Origin: Jeongeupia sp. HS-3
Lineage (GTDB): Bacteria > Pseudomonadota > Gammaproteobacteria > Burkholderiales > Chitinibacteraceae
Direction of reading: 5' to 3'
DNA length: 64,000 bases
Assembly (NCBI RefSeq): GCF_015140455.1
Contig: NZ_AP024094.1
Coordinates: forward strand, 1,240,001 to 1,304,000
Each line of letters opens with the position of its first letter. Position 1 is the stretch's first letter. A model generated the notes under the pieces. That model saw only the letters and a program-made list of their open reading frames with translations, searched no databases and had not been told where the DNA came from. Positions 29,121 to 36,492 of this stretch are shown one piece after another. A program made the position numbers and the translations under genes.

Positions 29121-29459
29121 TCAGTCGACGGCCAGCCAGACCGTATCGTCGCGCAGTTCGACCTTGTGGCAAGGCGTGTGGCCTTCGTCCGGCGCCTGCG
29201 CCTGGCCGGTCTGCAGGCTGATCTTGAAATTGTGCAGCGGGCAGGCAACGGTGTCACCGTACACCAGCCCGTGCGACAGCGCGCCGCCCTTGTGCGGGCA
29301 GTGATCGTCGAGCGCGAACACGCGGTTGTCGAGAGTGCGGAACAGCGCGATATCGGTCTTGCCTTCGCGCTTGACCACGCGGGCGCCCTGCGCCGGGATC
29401 TCGTCGAGCTTGCAGATGGATTGCCAGTGATTCATATCAGCGCTCTTGTCGGTGCTCAT
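29121..29459 (-). CDS. nirD: nitrite reductase (NADH) small subunit NirD
   Basis: NirD of 112 residues, the small Rieske-fold subunit of the cytoplasmic assimilatory/detoxifying nitrite reductase that makes ammonium. The Rieske ligand pattern appears intact: C-X-H in DHCPHKGG and C-X2-H in ACPLHNFKI. Start at 29459 is chosen because AAAGGA lies about nine bases upstream; an in-frame ATG eight codons downstream (29435) is possible. It lies 59 nt after nirB in the same operon. Confidence 0.94.
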   Translation of the reverse strand: MSTDKSADMNHWQSICKLDEIPAQGARVVKREGKTDIALFRTLDNRVFALDDHCPHKGGALSHGLVYGDTVACPLHNFKISLQTGQAQAPDEGHTPCHKVELRDDTVWLAVD

Positions 29460-29518
29460 GTCGGTTTTCCTTTTGCAGCCCGCCGCTCGCACGGCGGGCA
29501 TCAATCAATATAGGTCGG

Positions 29519-31945
29519 TCAGACGGTCAGGTCGGTAAAGCGGGCGGCAGCGTCGGCGCCCAGCTGCGCCTGCCACGGGTCCGGCTCGCCGGCCAGCGCC
29601 AGCTGCAGTCGCGCCCACAGTGCCTTGCGGTTGGTGGCGTCGTCGAGCACCTTGGACTTGATGTAGTCGAGGCCGACGCGGCCCATGTAATGCACGGTGC
29701 GTTCGAGGTAGTACGCCTCTTCGCGATACAGCTGCAGCACCGCGCCCGAGTATTCGAGCACTTCTTCCTCGGTTTTCACCTTGGTGAAGAACTCGGCCAC
29801 TTCGGTCTTGATGCCGCCGTTGCCGCCGACATAGATTTCCCAGCCCGAATCGACGGCGATGATGCCGACGTCCTTGATCCCGGCTTCGGCGCAGTTGCGC
29901 GGGCAACCGCTCACGGCGAGCTTGACCTTGTGCGGCGCCCACATCCGGTCGAAGGCTTTTTCCAGCGCGATGCCCATGCCGGTCGAATCCTGCGTGCCGA
30001 AGCGGCAGAACTGCTTGCCGACGCAGGTTTTCACCGTGCGCAGCCCCTTGGCGTAGCCCATGCCGCACGGCATGTCGAGCTCGCGCCACATCTGCGGCAA
30101 GTCCTCCTTCTTCACCCCGAGCAGGTCGAGCCGCTGGCCGCCGGTAACCTTGACCATCTTGACATTGAACTTGTCGGCCACGTCGGCGATCTTGCGCAGT
30201 TCGGCCGGGCTGGTCACCCCACCCCACATCCGCGGGATCACGCTGAAGGTGCTGTCCTTCTGCACGTTGGCGTGGACGCGCTCGTTGATCAGCCGCGCTT
30301 GCGGGTCGTCCTTGGCTTCACCGGGCCAGGTCGAGATCAGGTAGTAGTTCAGCGCCGGGCGGCAGCTCGGGCAGCCGTCCGGGGTTTTCCAGTGCAGCGC
30401 CTTCATCGTGTCGGCCAGCGTCACCAGATGCTGCTCGCGGATCGCTTCGCGCACTTCGCCATGGGTATGGTCGGTACAGCCGCACATCGGCTTGCGCTTC
30501 GGCGCATCCTGGAACGAGCTGCCGACGGTACTCATCAGCACCTGTTCGACCAGACCGGTACACGAGCCGCAAGACGCGCCGGCCTTGGTGTGTTTCTTCA
30601 CGTCATCGACGGTAAACAGCCCCTGCTCCTTGATCGCCTTGACCAGCACGCCCTTGGTGACACCGTTGCAGCCGCAGATTTCGGCGTCGTCGGGCAGCGC
30701 GGCGGCGCGACTGGCGCCCGAGGTGCCGTGATCGCCCAGATCGCGCGGCGGGCCGAACAGCAACGCCGAACGCAGATCGGCGACATCACGCTCCTGCCGT
30801 AGCAACTGGAAGTACCACGCACCATCGCTGGTGTCGCCGTACAGGCAGGCGCCGACGAGCTTGTTGTCGCGCACGATCAGCCGCTTGTAGACGCCACCGG
30901 CCGGGTCCGAGAGCACGATCTCGTCGCAGCCCTCGCCGCCCATGAACTCGCCGGCACTGAACAGATCGATACCGGTGACCTTGAGCTTGGTCGACGTCGT
31001 GGTGCCGGTATAGCGCTGCTTGCCACAGCCGCCGAGCTGGTTGCCCAGCACCTTGGCCATTTCGAACAGCGGCGCCACCAGACCATAAGACACGCCACGG
31101 TGGTTCACGCATTCGCCAACGGCGTAGATGTGCTCGTCGCTGGTCGCGAGCCGGTCGTCAACGACAATGCCCTGTGCGGTTTCCAGCCCTGCTTCACTCG
31201 CCAGATCGGCATTCGGCACGATGCCGACGGCCATCACGACCAGATCGGCCGGAATGACTTCGCCGGTATCGAGCCGCACCCCGGCGACGTGGCCGTTCTC
31301 GCCAACCAGTTCCTGCGTCCTGGCACCGAGCTTGAATTTCAACCCCTGCTCGGCGAGCGATTGCTCCAGCAGCCGGCCGGCAGTGTCGTCGAGCTGACGA
31401 TTCAACAGCCAGTCGCCAAGGTGAATCACCGTCACGTCCATGCCGCGCAGCTTCAGCCCGTGCGCGGCTTCCAGCCCGAGCAGGCCGCCGCCGATCACCA
31501 CCGCGTGGCGGTGCAGCGCTGCGGCGACGATCATCTTCTCGGTGTCCTTGATGTCGCGGAAGCCGATCACGCCGTCCAGATCACTCCCCGGCACCGGCAG
31601 CATGAAGGGGCGCGAACCGGTCGCGATCAGCAGCTTGTCGTAGCCGATCGCCTCGCCGGCGGCGGTATGCACCTCGCGGCGTTCGCGGTCGATGCGGGTC
31701 GCGGCACAACCCTTGATCAAGCGGATACCGTTATCGCGGTACCAGTCCAGATCATTGAGGATGATGTCTTTGAGCTTCTGCTCGCCGGCGAGTACCGGCG
31801 AGAGCTGGATGCGGTTGTAGTTGCCCCAAGGCTCGTCACCGATCACGGTGATGTCATAGCGGTTTGCATCGTGCTTGAGGATTTCCTCCAGCGTGCGGAT
31901 GCCCGCCATGCCGTTGCCGATCAGTACCAGTCGCTGCTTTTGCAT
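29519..31945 (-). CDS. nirB: nitrite reductase (NADH) large subunit NirB
   Basis: NirB of 808 residues, which reduces nitrite to ammonium with NADH in the cytoplasm. Order of domains: an FAD/NAD(P)-binding reductase (1-400) beginning LVLIGNGMAGIRTLEE with VVIGGGLLGLEAAHGL near residue 150; BFD-type [2Fe-2S] segments near 420-540 (CGCNGVTKGVLVKAI, CGSCTG); and a sirohaem/[4Fe-4S] reductase domain with CVGKQFCRFG (CX5C) and CPRNC (CX3C) near 645-690. AAGGAG precedes the ATG. An FNR box upstream fits anaerobic control. No nitrite channel (nirC) or sirohaem synthase (cysG) is in the cluster. Confidence 0.97.
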   Translation of the reverse strand: MQKQRLVLIGNGMAGIRTLEEILKHDANRYDITVIGDEPWGNYNRIQLSPVLAGEQKLKDIILNDLDWYRDNGIRLIKGCAATRIDRERREVHTAAGEAIGYDKLLIATGSRPFMLPVPGSDLDGVIGFRDIKDTEKMIVAAALHRHAVVIGGGLLGLEAAHGLKLRGMDVTVIHLGDWLLNRQLDDTAGRLLEQSLAEQGLKFKLGARTQELVGENGHVAGVRLDTGEVIPADLVVMAVGIVPNADLASEAGLETAQGIVVDDRLATSDEHIYAVGECVNHRGVSYGLVAPLFEMAKVLGNQLGGCGKQRYTGTTTSTKLKVTGIDLFSAGEFMGGEGCDEIVLSDPAGGVYKRLIVRDNKLVGACLYGDTSDGAWYFQLLRQERDVADLRSALLFGPPRDLGDHGTSGASRAAALPDDAEICGCNGVTKGVLVKAIKEQGLFTVDDVKKHTKAGASCGSCTGLVEQVLMSTVGSSFQDAPKRKPMCGCTDHTHGEVREAIREQHLVTLADTMKALHWKTPDGCPSCRPALNYYLISTWPGEAKDDPQARLINERVHANVQKDSTFSVIPRMWGGVTSPAELRKIADVADKFNVKMVKVTGGQRLDLLGVKKEDLPQMWRELDMPCGMGYAKGLRTVKTCVGKQFCRFGTQDSTGMGIALEKAFDRMWAPHKVKLAVSGCPRNCAEAGIKDVGIIAVDSGWEIYVGGNGGIKTEVAEFFTKVKTEEEVLEYSGAVLQLYREEAYYLERTVHYMGRVGLDYIKSKVLDDATNRKALWARLQLALAGEPDPWQAQLGADAAARFTDLTV

Positions 31946-32050
31946 TCATCACTCCTTGGCTGACACCGCCTTGTGCGCGCGGCGAGATGCGTTGCAGTAA
32001 TGATCGCGAATTCAGGACATTTAGGACAGGTAAATACCGACGCCAAAAAC

Positions 32051-32064
32051 TTGATTGAAATCAA
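32051..32064 (-). promoter_or_regulatory. perfect FNR/ANR box upstream of nirB
   Basis: TTGATTGAAATCAA is an exact match to TTGAT-N4-ATCAA (palindromic, reads as FNR site on either strand). It lies 105 nt upstream of the nirB ATG, as expected for an FNR-activated promoter with a leader of about 70 nt. On the other side lie only the 3' end and terminator of the ybdD-cstA operon, so nirB is the only sensible target. Confidence 0.82.
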
Positions 32065-32146
32065 TGTCATCCAGACATATAGCCCATTCGGACTATCACT
32101 TTCTCAAGCGCCTAAGCCGACCGAACTAGACGGCGGCCCGCAAAAG

Positions 32147-32172
32147 AAAACGCCACCTTGCGGTGGCGTTTT
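32147..32172 (-). terminator. terminator of the cstA operon
   Basis: AAAACGCCACC / GGTGGCGTTTT stem with a TTGC loop. On the minus strand it is followed by a TTTTCTTTT tract, the right place and polarity to end the cstA-ybdD transcript. Confidence 0.85.
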
Positions 32173-32192
32173 GTCCTTCCAGACCGGTCAAC

Positions 32193-32570
32193 TCAGCAGG
32201 GGCACTTTCCGCCGGCGGCCCGATCGGCGCTAGGGAAACGCGCCTCCAGGCAGTAGCGGTAAAAGTCCTCGCGGCTCATCGGTGTCGCATCCGGGTGCTG
32301 GCTGCGCATGTGGTCGACGTAATACTCGTAATCGTGCACGCCCACCATCAGCCGGCAGGTCTGCACCACCTTCTTCGCCGCATCTTTCAAGCCCGAGAGC
32401 CAATCCGAACCGAGGCTGTAGCGCTCGAACTCGGCCCGGCTCATCGGCGTACCGACGGCATGACGACGCTGGTGGTCGAGCAGGTAACGCTGGTAGTCGT
32501 CACCCTCGTCCACCGCCGGTGGCGGCACCGGCTCGCGCCGGCCGCCGGTCAGGAAAGAAAGATCAAGCAT
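32193..32570 (-). CDS. YbdD/YjiX-family CstA partner with internal duplication
   Basis: Protein of 125 residues. The C-terminal part (54-125) matches the short YbdD/YjiX proteins encoded next to CstA-type transporters: VVQTCRLMVGVHDYEYYVDH, HPDATPMSREDFY and a Cys-containing tail KCPC. The N-terminal part (24-53) repeats the core of that unit. Residues 24-53 and 79-108 align without gaps and share 13 of 30 positions, including TPMSR, F, RY and L. E. coli YbdD has only one unit, in about 65 residues. The start overlaps the cstA end by 8 nt, so translation is coupled. The function of YbdD proteins is poorly known. Confidence 0.82.
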   Translation of the reverse strand: MLDLSFLTGGRREPVPPPAVDEGDDYQRYLLDHQRRHAVGTPMSRAEFERYSLGSDWLSGLKDAAKKVVQTCRLMVGVHDYEYYVDHMRSQHPDATPMSREDFYRYCLEARFPSADRAAGGKCPC

Positions 32571-34635
32571 TGGCAGCGGCCTCGTCACCGCGAAGCTGAA
32601 CTTCGGCCTCACGCACCGTCGGGTGACGTGCGCCCAGTGCGCGGCGGATATTGAAGAACGCGGCCACCAGCATCACCACCGCCACAATCATGAAGAAGCC
32701 GCACAAGGTGGCATTGATCTGATTGTTGAAGGCGATGCGCTGCATGTCCTCGATCGACTTGGCCGGCGCAATGACCGCGCCATTGGCCGCAGCGGCATTG
32801 AACTTGTCGGCGACGGCGAGGAAGCCGATCTTCGGATTGGTACTGAAAATCTTCTGCCAGCCTGCGGTCATCGAAGTCACGAACAGCCAGGCCGTCGGCA
32901 CAATGGTGACCCAGGCGTAGCGTTCCTTCTTCATCTTGAACAGCACCACGGTACCGAGGATCAGCGCCATCGACGCCAGCATCTGGTTGCCGATACCGAA
33001 CAGCGGCCACAGGGTATTGATGCCGCCGAGCGGATCAACCACGCCCTGGTAGACGAAGAAGCCCCAACCTGAAACCGCGATGGTGGTGCCGATCATATTG
33101 CCGAGCCAGCTGCGGCTCTTGCCCAGACTCGGGATCGCCACGCCGGCCAGATCCTGCACCATGAAGCGGCAAGCGCGGGTACCGGCATCCACGGCGGTAA
33201 GGATGAACAGCGCTTCGAACAGGATCGCGAAGTGGTACCAGAACGCCATCATTGCGCGGCTGTTGAAGATGTCGGTAATGATGTGCGCCATGCCGACGGC
33301 GAAGGTCGGCGCGCCACCGGCACGCGACAGGATCGACGTTTCACCCACATCCTTGGCGATCTGCGTGAGCATCTCCGGGGTGACCATGAAGCCCCAGCCA
33401 TTGATCACGACCGATGCCGATTCGACGGTCTTGCCGATCACGGCGGCCGGCGAGTTCAGCGCGAAGTAAACGCCCGGATCGATCACCGAGGCGCAAATCA
33501 GCGCCATGATGGCGACGAACGACTCCATCAGCATCGCACCGTAGCCGATCATGCGGGTATGGCTTTCGCGCTCGACCAGCTTCGGCGTGGTACCCGATGC
33601 CACCAGCGCATGGAAGCCCGAGATCGAACCGCAGGCAATGGTGATGAACAGGAAGGGGAACAGGCTACCCGAGAACACCGGGCCGGAGCCGTCGATAAAG
33701 TTCGTCACGGCCGGCATTTTCAGATCCGGCGCGGCAAAGACAATACCGACCGCCAGACCGACGATGACGCCGATCTTGAGGAAGGTCGACAAATAATCGC
33801 GCGGCGCCAGCAGCAGCCACACCGGCAGTACCGAGGCAATGAAACCGTAGATCACCAGCGCCCAGACGAGCTGCGTGCCGTGCAAGGTGAACATCGGGCC
33901 CCAGACCGGGCTTTGGGCGATGTCTTCGCCGTAGACGATGGCCAGCATCATCAGCACGAAGCCGATCACCGAGATCTCGCCGATGCGGCCCGGGCGGATG
34001 TAGCGCATGTACACACCCATGAACAGCGCGATCGGGATCGTCGCCGCGATGGTGAACGTGCCCCATGGGCTGTCGGCTAAGGCCTTGACCACGATCAGCG
34101 CCAGCGCCGACAGGATGATGATCATCACACCGAGCGCGCCGAGCATGACGATCACACCGGCGAAGGGACCGAGCTCCTGCTTGGCCATTTCACCGAGCGA
34201 GCGACCGTCGCGGCGGGTCGAGATGAACAACACCAGGAAATCCTGCACCGCACCGGCGATCATCACGCCGATCAAGATCCACAGCGTGCCGGGCAGATAG
34301 CCCATTTGCGCAGCCAGAATCGGCCCGACCAGCGGGCCGGCGCCGGCAATGGCGGCAAAGTGGTGGCCAAACAGCACCCACTTGTTGGTCGGCACGTAAT
34401 CAAGGCCGTCGTTACGACGCTCGGCCGGCGTCATCCGGCGATCGTCGAGCTCGAACACCTTGTTGGCGATAAAGGAACTGTAGAAGCGGTAAGCGATGCT
34501 GTAGCAGGCAACCGCCGCCACCACCATCCACACCGCGTTGACGTGCTCGCCCCGATTCAACGCCAGCATCCCAAAGGCGAATGCCCCTGCAATGGCGACG
34601 GCGAACCAGATCAGCTTTGATTTAAGCGTACTCAT
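32563..34635 (-). CDS. cstA: carbon starvation protein A / pyruvate-peptide transporter
   Basis: CstA-family inner-membrane transporter of 690 residues with many helices across its length. The opening signature includes the N-terminal helix SKLIWFAVAIAGAFAFGML, then NKWVLFGHHFAAIAGAGPLVGP, which is highly typical of the family, and GFHALVASGTTPK further on. E. coli members (CstA, BtsT) take up peptides and pyruvate under carbon limitation. GGAGACAGG ahead of the ATG is a good ribosome binding site. The ybdD-like gene overlaps its 3' end. An inverted repeat lies 46 nt upstream of the start. Confidence 0.95.
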   Translation of the reverse strand: MSTLKSKLIWFAVAIAGAFAFGMLALNRGEHVNAVWMVVAAVACYSIAYRFYSSFIANKVFELDDRRMTPAERRNDGLDYVPTNKWVLFGHHFAAIAGAGPLVGPILAAQMGYLPGTLWILIGVMIAGAVQDFLVLFISTRRDGRSLGEMAKQELGPFAGVIVMLGALGVMIIILSALALIVVKALADSPWGTFTIAATIPIALFMGVYMRYIRPGRIGEISVIGFVLMMLAIVYGEDIAQSPVWGPMFTLHGTQLVWALVIYGFIASVLPVWLLLAPRDYLSTFLKIGVIVGLAVGIVFAAPDLKMPAVTNFIDGSGPVFSGSLFPFLFITIACGSISGFHALVASGTTPKLVERESHTRMIGYGAMLMESFVAIMALICASVIDPGVYFALNSPAAVIGKTVESASVVINGWGFMVTPEMLTQIAKDVGETSILSRAGGAPTFAVGMAHIITDIFNSRAMMAFWYHFAILFEALFILTAVDAGTRACRFMVQDLAGVAIPSLGKSRSWLGNMIGTTIAVSGWGFFVYQGVVDPLGGINTLWPLFGIGNQMLASMALILGTVVLFKMKKERYAWVTIVPTAWLFVTSMTAGWQKIFSTNPKIGFLAVADKFNAAAANGAVIAPAKSIEDMQRIAFNNQINATLCGFFMIVAVVMLVAAFFNIRRALGARHPTVREAEVQLRGDEAAANA

Positions 34636-34680
34636 CCTGTCTCCGAGTCATGAAAGTCATCACCGCGCGCACGCGGAGAT

Positions 34681-34704
34681 GTAGTCATTTATATGAAACT
34701 ACAA
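34681..34704 (-). promoter_or_regulatory. inverted repeat upstream of cstA (possible operator)
   Basis: TGTAGT and ACTACA form exact 6-bp arms separated by 12 AT-rich bases, 46 nt ahead of the cstA start. The spacing suits a dimeric regulator, and the AT-rich centre could contain the -10 region. No binding protein can be named. Confidence 0.4.
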
Positions 34705-34769
34705 CAGGCAGGATGATCGCCGCCGGAGCGGCGACATGACATAAGTATCTTCCCTAGGTGGAAGCACGA

Positions 34770-35096
34770 CTACGCTAGTTTCAAACCGACAATCCCGGTA
34801 AGGATCAGCAATACCGAGGCGATGCGCAACACGCCCAGCGGCTCATGAAACCAGACGACACCGAACAAGACGGTGCCGAGTGTACCAATGCCGACCCATA
34901 TGGCGTAGGCAGTACCCAGCGGCAAGTGCTTCACCGCGTAAGCGAGCAAGCCCATGCTCACCGCCAGCGTCAGCACGAAGACGAGCGACGGCAACGGCCG
35001 GGTAAAGCCGTGCGAGGCCTTGAGCGCCAGCGCCCAGGCCACTTCGAACAGACCGGCAAATACGAGGGAAATCCAGGGAATGAGGGAGGGAGACAT
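34770..35096 (-). CDS. gdx: guanidinium exporter, SMR family (Gdx/SugE)
   Basis: Small multidrug resistance family protein of 108 residues with four helices, of the SugE/Gdx branch. Those proteins form dual-topology dimers that export guanidinium in exchange for protons. Glu18 in LVFAGLFEVAWALALK is the essential membrane carboxylate. SMGLLAYAVKHLPLGTAYAI and the KL-rich end match SugE closely. A two-hairpin guanidine-II riboswitch immediately upstream strongly supports guanidinium as the substrate. AAAGGA ahead of the ATG is the ribosome binding site. Confidence 0.93.
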   Translation of the reverse strand: MSPSLIPWISLVFAGLFEVAWALALKASHGFTRPLPSLVFVLTLAVSMGLLAYAVKHLPLGTAYAIWVGIGTLGTVLFGVVWFHEPLGVLRIASVLLILTGIVGLKLA

Positions 35097-35117
35097 GGCC
35101 GTTTCCTTTACAAAGGT

Positions 35118-35164
35118 CAGGGCCGTCCCCGGATGATGCAGGCAGTGTCGGGCCGTCCCGGCAC
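35118..35164 (-). ncRNA. guanidine-II (mini-ykkC) riboswitch upstream of gdx
   Basis: On the minus strand two short hairpins share the diagnostic ACGR loop. P1 (35145-35164) has stem GTG-C-CGGG / CCCG-A-CAC around loop ACGG. P2 (35118-35131) has stem CGGGG / CCCTG, also around ACGG. They are 13 nt apart, and P2 ends 12 nt before the gdx Shine-Dalgarno sequence. This is the architecture known for mini-ykkC RNAs, which bind guanidine at each loop and expose the ribosome binding site. A CCTTT/AAAGG complement at 35105-35116 could mask the Shine-Dalgarno in the off state, by inference. Confidence 0.88.
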
Positions 35165-35169
35165 AGAAA

Positions 35170-35192
35170 CGTACCCGGCGTGACCGGGTACG
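35170..35192 (-). terminator. hairpin terminator after metZ
   Basis: A 9-bp perfect stem (CGTACCCGG / CCGGGTACG) with a 5-nt loop, followed on the minus strand by TTTCTG. It lies 15 nt after the metZ stop and only 5 nt before the riboswitch. A gdx promoter would have to overlap it; TTGTCC and TACGTT about 18 bp apart are one candidate. Confidence 0.65.
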
Positions 35193-35206
35193 GACAACAG
35201 CTTAAA

Positions 35207-36385
35207 TCAGTTCAGCCCGAGCGCCAAATCGGCGGTCAGATCGTCGATATGTTCCAGCCCCACTGAAATACGGATCAGCCCTTCCCGAATGCCTGCGGCG
35301 GCACGCGCTTCCGGCGTCAGCCGACCGTGCGTGGTCGATGCCGGATGGGTGATCGTCGAGCGCACGTCGCCGAGGTTGGCGGTCCGGCTCATCAGCTGCA
35401 CCGCATCCACCACTTTCCAGGCCGCATCCTTGCCACCCTTGAGCTCGAACGACACCACGCCACCGCCACCGCCCTTCTGCTGGCGCATCGCCAGCGCATG
35501 TTGCGGGTGGCTGGCCAGCCCCGGGTAGTAAACACGTTCGACTGCCGGCTGCGCCTCCAGCCAGGTCGCCAGCTTGAGCGCATTGTCGCAATGGGCGCGA
35601 ATGCGCAGCGGTAGCGTTTCCATACCCTTGAGCAACACCCAGGCATTGAACGCCGACAAAGTCGGCCCAGACGTCCGCAGGAACAGGTAAACCGGTTCGA
35701 CCACCTCGGATTTGCCGACCACCGCGCCACCCAGCACGCGCCCTTGGCCATCGAGGTATTTGGTCGCCGAATGAATGACGATATCCGCCCCCAGCGCCAG
35801 CGGTTGCTGCAAAATCGGCGAGCAGAAACAATTGTCGACCGCCAGCAGCGCGCCATGAGCGTGGGCGATCTCGGCGATCGCGCCGATGTCGGACACATCG
35901 GTCAGCGGATTCGACGGCGTTTCCAGAAAGAACAGCTTGGTATTCGGGCGAACCAGCGCCGCCCAGTCAGCCGGATCGGTCGGCTTGGCGTAGCTGACTT
36001 CGACGCCGAACTTGCTCATGTAATTGTTGAAGAACTGGATCGTCGAACCGAACAAACCGGCCGAGGCCAGAATATGATCACCCGACTTCAGGTGCGCCAT
36101 GCACAGCCCGAGGATCGCGCTCATGCCCGACGCGGTGGCCACCGCCCGCTCGGCGACCTCGAGCGCGGCAAGGCGATCTTCAAAGGCGGTCACGGTCGGA
36201 TTGGTGAAGCGCGAATAGGTATAGCCGGGAATCTGTCCGCCGAACTTGAGCGCGGCGTCTTCGGCGCTGTCGACCACAAAGCTCGACGTCAGGAACAAGG
36301 CGTCGGAATGCTCGCCGAATTCGGTACGGTGCGTGCCGGCGCGCACGGCCAGCGTGTCGGGATGAAAATCGTTGCGGTCTGTCAT
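35207..36385 (-). CDS. metZ: O-succinylhomoserine sulfhydrylase
   Basis: PLP enzyme of 392 residues of the Cys/Met metabolism family. It makes homocysteine directly from O-succinylhomoserine and sulfide, bypassing cystathionine. The PLP-lysine motif is HSATKYLDGQGRVLGG. Other landmarks are GYTYSRFTNPTVTAFEDRLA, FFLETPSNPLTD and SRTANLGDVRSTITHP. The N-terminus (DTLAVRAGTHRTEFGEHSDA) is typical of MetZ. It follows the purF operon but is separated from it by a terminator, so it probably has its own promoter in the 45 nt before its start. Confidence 0.93.
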   Translation of the reverse strand: MTDRNDFHPDTLAVRAGTHRTEFGEHSDALFLTSSFVVDSAEDAALKFGGQIPGYTYSRFTNPTVTAFEDRLAALEVAERAVATASGMSAILGLCMAHLKSGDHILASAGLFGSTIQFFNNYMSKFGVEVSYAKPTDPADWAALVRPNTKLFFLETPSNPLTDVSDIGAIAEIAHAHGALLAVDNCFCSPILQQPLALGADIVIHSATKYLDGQGRVLGGAVVGKSEVVEPVYLFLRTSGPTLSAFNAWVLLKGMETLPLRIRAHCDNALKLATWLEAQPAVERVYYPGLASHPQHALAMRQQKGGGGGVVSFELKGGKDAAWKVVDAVQLMSRTANLGDVRSTITHPASTTHGRLTPEARAAAGIREGLIRISVGLEHIDDLTADLALGLN

Positions 36386-36430
36386 GTCCGGCTTCCTCTG
36401 GAATTATTTTCGATCCGTCGTTCAAAAAGC

Positions 36431-36461
36431 CAAGGGCCGGAGAATGATCTTCCGGCCCTTG
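36431..36461 (-). terminator. terminator after purF
   Basis: An 11-bp stem (CAAGGGCCGGA / TCCGGCCCTTG) with a 9-nt loop, followed on the minus strand by GCTTTTTGAA. It ends the long trp-acc-fol-pur operon. Confidence 0.85.
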
Positions 36462-36492
36462 TTATGCATATCGCGTCTTTGACCTGACGTTA

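Noticed and set aside
36386-36430. Possible SAM-type riboswitch ahead of metZ
   Set aside because: Only about 45 nt separate the metZ start from the purF terminator, too short for any known SAM riboswitch, and no motif is visible.
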